Assembly: GCA_021816935.1 (NCBI GenBank)
Contig: JAKAWR010000003.1
Location: 1 to 64,000, forward strand
DNA from: Actinomycetes bacterium
GTDB taxonomy: Bacteria; Actinomycetota; Acidimicrobiia; Acidimicrobiales; JAMCPL01
Reading direction: 5' to 3'
DNA length: 64,000 bases
The stretch's first letter is position 1, and each line of letters starts with the position of its first letter. The notes below the pieces were generated by a model. The model searched no databases and was not told where the DNA came from. It saw only the letters and a program-made list of their open reading frames with translations. The position numbers and the translations under genes are program-made. This document shows, piece after piece, positions 56,511 through 64,000 of this stretch.

Positions 56511-56584
56511 TGGGGCTAGCTGGACTTGAACCAGCGACCTCGGCATTATCAGTGCCGCGCTCTAACCAGCTGAGCTATAGCCCC
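56511..56584 (-). tRNA. tRNA-Ile, anticodon GAT
   Basis: Acceptor GGGGCTA pairs with TAGCCCC; anticodon stem CGGCA/TGCCG closes loop CTGATAA, giving GAT. T-arm GGTTCAAGTCC is present. CCA is not encoded. Placement past gyrA is conserved in actinobacteria, though the usual tRNA-Ala neighbour is not seen. Confidence 0.96.
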
Positions 56585-56823
56585 CAGTGGCTCCGTCTCC
56601 CGGGTCAATCATACCGTCACAGCGAAGCTTTACCTGCAAGCGCACGGGGACTCCGGCGATGGCCGGCAGCGAACGCACCGCGTCGAAAGAGCGAACAAGG
56701 AATTGCGTTTCCACGATTGCCGCCATGAGCTATGACTCTGCACCGGATCATGGCCCCTATTGCCAGGCAAGTAACCGGTACCCGGGCCATAACCTTCCGG
56801 ACCGGACGTGCCCGAATCGGGAC
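56585..56823. other. Gap between tRNA-Ile and gyrA
   Basis: About 240 bases; no gene, strong hairpin or tRNA-Ala seen. Confidence 0.5.
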
Positions 56824-59415
56824 TCAGCCCTCTTCCGAGCCGCCCTCCCCTGCAATAACAGTGGTGATGGCAGCCACTACCTGGTCGGACCCCAGGTGCA
56901 TGATCCTGACGCCCGTCGCATCCCTACCCTGGCGCGTCACGTCAGACACGGCCGTCCTGATAATCGTTCCCCCGCTCGACATGACAAGGATCTCGTCCTC
57001 CGGCGCCACGAAAAACGCCCCGGCAAGCTCTCCCCGGGCCGGCGTCACCTTGATGGCCCTGACCCCCTGGCCGCCCCGGCCCTGCACGTTGAAGTGAGCC
57101 GCCTTGGTGCGCTTGCCGTAGCCGCGGGTGCTCACCAGCAACACGTCCTTGTCCGGATCGACCACGTCGGATGAGACCACCCGATCGCCCGAGACCGAGG
57201 TGAACCTCATCCCGATCACCCCCGCTGCGACCCTACCCATAGGACGCACGTCCCGCTCGGAAAAGCGGATCGCCTTGCCCAGGCGAGAGAAAAGGATCAC
57301 GTCATCGTCGCCCCCGGTCGGCAGTACCTTTACGAGCTGGTCGCCTTCCTTCAGCGATATCGCAATCAGTCCCTCGCGGCGCGACTTGTCGTACTCCGCC
57401 ATGCCCGTCTTCTTTACAAGCCCCTGCTCGGTAACGAAAAGCAGGTAGCCGTCACCCAGAGCAGAGTGCCCGCCCGAATCCGCGCCGGGACCGTCTCCTG
57501 GCGCAGCGGCCACACCTCCAGCGGCAGCACCCTCATCTTCGTCATCCGCAGCCTCGCCGGAACGGGAGCTGACGATGGCCTGGATCTTCTCGTCCGGGCC
57601 GATCGGCACCAGGTTGACCACCGGCGTGCCCCTGGCGTTGCGCTCCTTTACGGGAATCTCGTGACCGCGAAGCCGGTAAACCTTGCCGAGGTTGGAGAAG
57701 AGAAGGAGATACGCGTGAGCGCTCGTCTGCACCAGTGAGGTGATCAGGTCCTCTTCCTTCAGCTTCGTGCCGACAACTCCCTTGCCGCCTCGCCCCTGAG
57801 TCCTGAACGCCCCCTGGGGCATAGCCTTGACGTACCCCGAGCGAGTCAGGGTGACTACCAGGTCTTCGTCGTCGATCAGGTCCTCCACGGTCATGTCGCC
57901 AGGGTCGTTGATGATCCTGGTGCGCCGGGGATCGTGGAAGCGCTCCTTTATCGAGAGCATCTCCGCCACTATCTCCTCGCGCAGTTTGACCGGGTCCGCC
58001 AGCAGCGCCTCGAGGTGTGCGATCGTCTCTCGCAACTTCACGAGCTCCTCTTCCAGCTCGGAGCGACCGAGCCGCGTAAGGCGGGCAAGAGTCATGTCTA
58101 GGATGTGGTTGGCCTGGATCTCGGTGAACTCGAAGGGCGACGCCATGAGCGCCGTCCTTGCGGCGGCCCTGTCGTCTGACCCCCTGATCGTCTCGATCAC
58201 CGCATCGAGCATGTCGATGGCGCGAACGAGACCCTCAACAATGTGCTCCCGCTCTCGGGCACGGGCCAGACGGAACTCGGAGCGGCGGCGTACCACCTCC
58301 GTCTGGTGATTGCCGTAGTGCAGCAGCATGTGGGCCAGGTCAAGCGTTCGCGGGACCCCGTCCACCAGCGCCACCATGTTGACTCCGAAGCTCACCTGCA
58401 GTGGCGTGTGCTTGAAGAGGTTGTTGAGCACCACCTGGGCGTTAGCGTCACGCTTCAGGTCGATGACGAGCCTCGACCGCTTGCCGGCGGACGCGTTCTG
58501 CCACCGGGCAATACCGTCGAGCGACCCGGCCTTGATTAGGTCCGCCATCTTCTGCTCGACTGACTCCACCGAGGTCTGGTAGGGCATCTCGGTGACGACG
58601 ATCCTCGCACCTGACTTGACTATCTCGATCTCCGCTTTGGCCCGGATCTTGATCGACCCCTTGCCCGTCCGGAAGGCGTCCCTGATGCCGGCCCGGCCGA
58701 GTATCTCAGCGCCGGTTGGGAAATCTGGACCCTTGACGATCTTCATGAGGTCGTCGTTGGTCGTCTCCGGATTGCGCATCACCTCTATGGCAGCATCAAT
58801 GATCTCGCCCAGGTTGTGCGGAGGGATGTTCGTGGACATGCCCACTGCTATACCCTGGGACCCGTTCGCCAGCAGATTCGGGAACCGCGACGGGAGAACG
58901 GTCGGCTCCTTCGTGCTGAAGTCGTAGTTGGGGACGAAGTCGACCGTGTCCTCGTCGATCCCCGCGAGCATGTCCAGCGAGAGCGGGTGAAGCCTGCACT
59001 CCGTGTAGCGCATCGCGGCAGGCCCCTCGTCGGGTCCGGTGCCGCCGAAGTTGCCGTGACCGTCGATAAGCGGGTACCTCAGGCTGAAGTCCTGGACCAT
59101 TCGGGCCAGCGCATCGTAGATCGCCGTATCGCCATGAGGGTGATACGTCCCCATGACGTCGCCTACCACGCGAGCTGACTTGGTATACGGCCTATCCGGG
59201 CGGAACCCCTGCTCCGACATCGAGTAGAGAATCCGGCGATGGACCGGCTTCAGCCCGTCCCGCACGTCGGGCAACGCCCTCGACACGATTACGGACACGG
59301 AGTACTCGAGGAATGAGCGCTCCATCTCCTCCTGCAGGTCTATAGGCTCGATCGCTCCCAGCACCACCTCGGGGTCGATGCTCGTCGTGGCGGAACCGTT
59401 ACGCCGATCCGGCAA
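56824..59415 (-). CDS. gyrA: DNA gyrase subunit A
   Basis: The cleavage/rejoining subunit of gyrase. The catalytic Tyr lies in PAAMRYTECRL. The quinolone-resistance region reads GTYHPHGDTAIYDALARMVQ, with Thr at the position of E. coli Ser83 and the key Asp kept. The C-terminal beta-pinwheel shows the GyrA-box QGRGGKG-like TQGRGGKGVVG and RGGQGVRAIK. An acidic Gly/Asp-rich insert lies in the pinwheel (SGEAADDEDEGAAAGG). GHGNFGGTGPDEG replaces the commoner GQGNFGSPGND. 863 residues. Confidence 0.97.
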   Translation of the reverse strand: MPDRRNGSATTSIDPEVVLGAIEPIDLQEEMERSFLEYSVSVIVSRALPDVRDGLKPVHRRILYSMSEQGFRPDRPYTKSARVVGDVMGTYHPHGDTAIYDALARMVQDFSLRYPLIDGHGNFGGTGPDEGPAAMRYTECRLHPLSLDMLAGIDEDTVDFVPNYDFSTKEPTVLPSRFPNLLANGSQGIAVGMSTNIPPHNLGEIIDAAIEVMRNPETTNDDLMKIVKGPDFPTGAEILGRAGIRDAFRTGKGSIKIRAKAEIEIVKSGARIVVTEMPYQTSVESVEQKMADLIKAGSLDGIARWQNASAGKRSRLVIDLKRDANAQVVLNNLFKHTPLQVSFGVNMVALVDGVPRTLDLAHMLLHYGNHQTEVVRRRSEFRLARAREREHIVEGLVRAIDMLDAVIETIRGSDDRAAARTALMASPFEFTEIQANHILDMTLARLTRLGRSELEEELVKLRETIAHLEALLADPVKLREEIVAEMLSIKERFHDPRRTRIINDPGDMTVEDLIDDEDLVVTLTRSGYVKAMPQGAFRTQGRGGKGVVGTKLKEEDLITSLVQTSAHAYLLLFSNLGKVYRLRGHEIPVKERNARGTPVVNLVPIGPDEKIQAIVSSRSGEAADDEDEGAAAGGVAAAPGDGPGADSGGHSALGDGYLLFVTEQGLVKKTGMAEYDKSRREGLIAISLKEGDQLVKVLPTGGDDDVILFSRLGKAIRFSERDVRPMGRVAAGVIGMRFTSVSGDRVVSSDVVDPDKDVLLVSTRGYGKRTKAAHFNVQGRGGQGVRAIKVTPARGELAGAFFVAPEDEILVMSSGGTIIRTAVSDVTRQGRDATGVRIMHLGSDQVVAAITTVIAGEGGSEEG

Positions 59416-59433
59416 GACAACCTCCTTCAGCTA

Positions 59434-59708
59434 AGAGCCTCAGCGGATAGGGAGGTTGGATCAGGGAGTCGTTCATCCAGGCGAGTAGGGCAAGGCGGAG
59501 GAACGAGAACGTCCGGTGGACGTTCGAGTACAGGACAGGGGCGAAGCCACGCAAAGCCCGGCCGGAAGGCCGGTGCAGGCTGGAGTGCCTGACTGCGCAA
59601 ACGTCCGGTGAACGTTTGCGTGGAAGGCATGGCGAAGCTCGATTCCCCAACGCAGCAATGCGACGCCTGGGGGGCGACGAGCCCGAGATCCCTATCCGCT
59701 GAGGCTCT
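59434..59708. repeat. Dispersed palindromic element, copy E (composite, 275 bp) between gyrB and gyrA
   Basis: Perfect 20-bp terminal inverted repeats (59434-59453 and 59689-59708), including GAGCCTCAGCGGATAGGGA. The interior differs from copies A-D: it contains two related hairpins, GAACGTCC-GGT-GGACGTTC (59507-59525) and CGCAAACGT/ACGTTTGCG (59596-59620), and a GGCCGGAAGGCCGG stem. It fills most of the gap between gyrB and gyrA. No credible protein is encoded. Confidence 0.88.
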
Positions 59709-59749
59709 AAGAGCCGCGTCAAGCGTGCTTTCACCGTACACACCCTGGA

Positions 59750-62169
<2,420 letters not shown>

Positions 62170-63369
62170 TCAGGAAAGCCGGTCGACGATCGCGGACGCG
62201 AACTCGGAACAGCTCACCTGCGTAGCACCCTGCATCTGGCGCGCAAAGTCATAGGTTACGATCCGGTCGGCGATGGTCTTCGCCATGGCCGACACGATGC
62301 TCGATCCCACATCGTCCCATCCGAGATGCTCGAACATGAGCACCCCTGACAGAATGACCGATCCGGGGTTTACCTTGTCCTGGCCAGCGTACTTGGGCGC
62401 GGTCCCGTGCGTCGCCTCGAAAATCCCGTGCCCGGTCACGTAATTGATGTTCGCCCCCGGCGCTATCCCGATCCCTCCGACCTGAGCCGCAAGAGCATCG
62501 GAGAGGTAGTCGCCGTTCAGGTTGGTGGTCGCTATCACGCTGAACTCGTCGGCCCTCGTAAGGACCTGCTGGAAGGTGATGTCCGCTATGTTGTCCTTCA
62601 CGAGCAGTCTGTCCCCGGGCTCGCCTCCGCAGTCGTCCCAGCCGACGGCCACGTCGGAGAACTCCTCCTTCACAAGCTCGTAACCCCACTTACGGAAGGC
62701 TCCCTCGGTGAATTTCTGGATGTTGCCCTTGTGCACGAGCGTCACGGTGGGCCGCCCGTGCGCCAGCGCGTACTTGATCGCTGCCCGGATCAGGCGCTTA
62801 GACCCCTCCTCCGACACAGGCTTGATCCCGATCCCGGAGCCCTCCCTTATCTTGAAACCGAACTGGTTATAGAGAATCCCGCGGAGTTGCTCGACCTCCG
62901 GTGTGCCCGCTTCGACCTCCAGACCTGCATAGACGTCTTCGGTGTTCTCCCGGAAAATTACCATGTCGACTTTTTCCGGATGCGTCACGGGTGACGGCAC
63001 GCCCTGGAACCACCGGACCGGCCGGAGGCATACATACAGGTCTAGGATCTGGCGCAGCGCCACGTTGAGAGACCTGATGCCGCCGCCAACGGGTGTGGTA
63101 AGCGGGCCCTTGATGCCGATAAGGTAGGTCCTGAACGCATCAACAGTCTCGTCGGGCAGCCAGGACCCGACCTCGTCAAAAGCCTTCTCCCCTGCCAACA
63201 CCTCCTTCCAGGCGATCGACTTACCGTACTTCCGGCACGCTGCATCGAACACGGTCCGTGCTGCAGGCCAGATGTCGACGCCGGTTCCATCTCCTTGTAT
63301 GAAGGGAATTATGGGTTCGTCAGGTACTTCGAGGCGATCCCCTTCGCCCATAACAATCGGTTCAGCCAT
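62170..63369 (-). CDS. icd: Isocitrate dehydrogenase, NADP-dependent (prokaryotic type)
   Basis: TCA-cycle enzyme making 2-oxoglutarate and NADPH. The substrate loop is [20 protein letters not shown], whose Ser is the AceK site in enterobacteria; [12 protein letters not shown] and [13 protein letters not shown] follow. [17 protein letters not shown] keeps the Lys-Tyr pair of NADP-specific enzymes. 399 residues. It is E. coli-like rather than the monomeric type common in actinobacteria. Confidence 0.95.
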   Translation of the reverse strand: MAEPIVMGEGDRLEVPDEPIIPFIQGDGTGVDIWPAARTVFDAACRKYGKSIAWKEVLAGEKAFDEVGSWLPDETVDAFRTYLIGIKGPLTTPVGGGIRSLNVALRQILDLYVCLRPVRWFQGVPSPVTHPEKVDMVIFRENTEDVYAGLEVEAGTPEVEQLRGILYNQFGFKIREGSGIGIKPVSEEGSKRLIRAAIKYALAHGRPTVTLVHKGNIQKFTEGAFRKWGYELVKEEFSDVAVGWDDCGGEPGDRLLVKDNIADITFQQVLTRADEFSVIATTNLNGDYLSDALAAQVGGIGIAPGANINYVTGHGIFEATHGTAPKYAGQDKVNPGSVILSGVLMFEHLGWDDVGSSIVSAMAKTIADRIVTYDFARQMQGATQVSCSEFASAIVDRLS

Positions 63370-63597
63370 AGCTGTAGCCTAACCCCGGCTCAAGGGATGG
63401 TTCCAACCCGCCACGTCAGAGCCTCGCAGTCGCACGGTTCCCGATCCCGGTAAACCGGCCGGGCAGCCCGCTTGCGTGCTAGCCTAGCCACTAGGAGCAA
63501 CGACCCTGGCGTAGGGCCGGAACAGCCGATCGCAGGATTGGTGGGCGTCCCTGCGTACGACACCGAGGATGCTCCGGAAACTGAAAGGGAGGTAATC

Positions 63598-64000
63598 ATG
63601 ATAGAGTTCGTAAAGTCCCGGACGACGCTCCTTCTCGGGGTATCGGCCGCAGCGCTGGCCGCTCTCGGATACGCCCTCGTACTGGTCGGAGATGCAGTGA
63701 TCTCCGAGGGTGGCTCCTCGGCTACCCAGAATCTCGTCACGGCAGGTAGCTGGATCGTATTCGTGGGCGTACTCGCAGCCTTGGCGGGGGTAGGCCACCT
63801 CGCCTGGAAAATGATGCTGGAGCAGCGTTGGAACGACATCTGGGAGGTTGCCGGTGCCACGGTTGCCACGCTGCTTCTTGCTATCGGGCATCTCCTGGCT
63901 GCCACCGAGGTCACCAGCGGATCGAACAGCGGCGCGGTAGTCGCTGCAATCGGCTACGGCGGGTGGGCTCTGGTAGCGCTGGGGGTGGCAGCACGCCGCT
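63598..64000 (+). CDS. Multi-span membrane protein, partial at right edge
   Basis: ATG at 63598, with GGGAGG 5 bases upstream; the frame is open to the window edge. It begins MIEFVKSRTTLLLGVSAAAL. Four hydrophobic stretches are visible (about residues 9-30, 50-70, 84-100, 112-130), separated by short loops. No family is recognised. It is divergent from icd. Confidence 0.6.
   Translation, partial: MIEFVKSRTTLLLGVSAAALAALGYALVLVGDAVISEGGSSATQNLVTAGSWIVFVGVLAALAGVGHLAWKMMLEQRWNDIWEVAGATVATLLLAIGHLLAATEVTSGSNSGAVVAAIGYGGWALVALGVAARR

Overview
The window is a G+C-rich bacterial segment whose gene content and order point to Actinomycetota, possibly an Acidimicrobiia-like lineage (inference). The reasons are the FhaA-FhaB-PstP-PbpA-PknB(PASTA) signalling block next to trpG/pabA and crgA, gyrB-gyrA followed by tRNA-Ile, FhaA followed by tRNA-Leu, three DUF2510 proteins, and zinc-type S4, S14 and L36. 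This order is close to the origin-proximal block of mycobacteria. However, pknA and rodA are missing, and gyrB is followed by icd instead of recF/dnaN.

Layout, left to right. 1-96: a telomere-like 9-bp G-rich tandem repeat that ends the window inside tsaB. 1-11.6 kb (minus strand): tsaB(partial), tsaE, uracil-DNA glycosylase, alpha/beta hydrolase, alr, nnr, acpS and glmS, with three toxin-antitoxin modules set between nnr, acpS and glmS. 11.8-19.1 kb (minus): glmM, rpsI, rplM, truA, rplQ, rpoA, rpsD, rpsK, rpsM, rpmJ, infA. 19.4-32.8 kb (minus): map, adk, secY and the spc/S10 ribosomal-protein run from rplO to rplC. 33.4-39.7 kb (minus): a DUF2510-CPBP membrane protein wedged between rplC and rpsJ, then rpsJ, tuf, fusA, rpsG, rpsL. 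39.9-45.1 kb: a DUF2510 membrane protein, a short-chain dehydrogenase, superoxide dismutase, a PaaI-type thioesterase and a thiolase. 45.2-45.7 kb: two near-identical tRNA-Leu genes. 45.9-52.9 kb (plus): fhaA, fhaB, pstP, pbpA, pknB. 52.9-56.6 kb: pabA/trpG, crgA, a RodZ-C-like membrane protein, a second DUF2510 membrane protein, tRNA-Ile. 56.8-64 kb: gyrA, gyrB, icd, and a partial membrane protein at the right edge.

The window mostly encodes the translation machinery (about 30 ribosomal proteins, IF-1, EF-Tu, EF-G, SecY, Map, RNA polymerase alpha), amino-sugar and cell-wall precursor supply (GlmS, GlmM, Alr), and the phospho-signalling block that controls cell-wall growth.

The least ordinary signals are these. 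(1) A dispersed family of intergenic palindromic elements with 16-19 bp terminal inverted repeats occurs in at least ten full or partial copies and often touches or supplies stop codons. (2) S3, L22, L29 and L4 carry long acidic C-terminal tails, and several enzymes carry Gly/Asp/Glu/Ser-rich inserts. (3) infA appears to start at CTG. (4) One tRNA-Leu has an AAG anticodon beside a near-identical CAG copy. (5) The S10 operon is split by a membrane-protease gene whose start region is duplicated. (6) The 3' end of glmS is duplicated at the edge of a toxin-antitoxin module.
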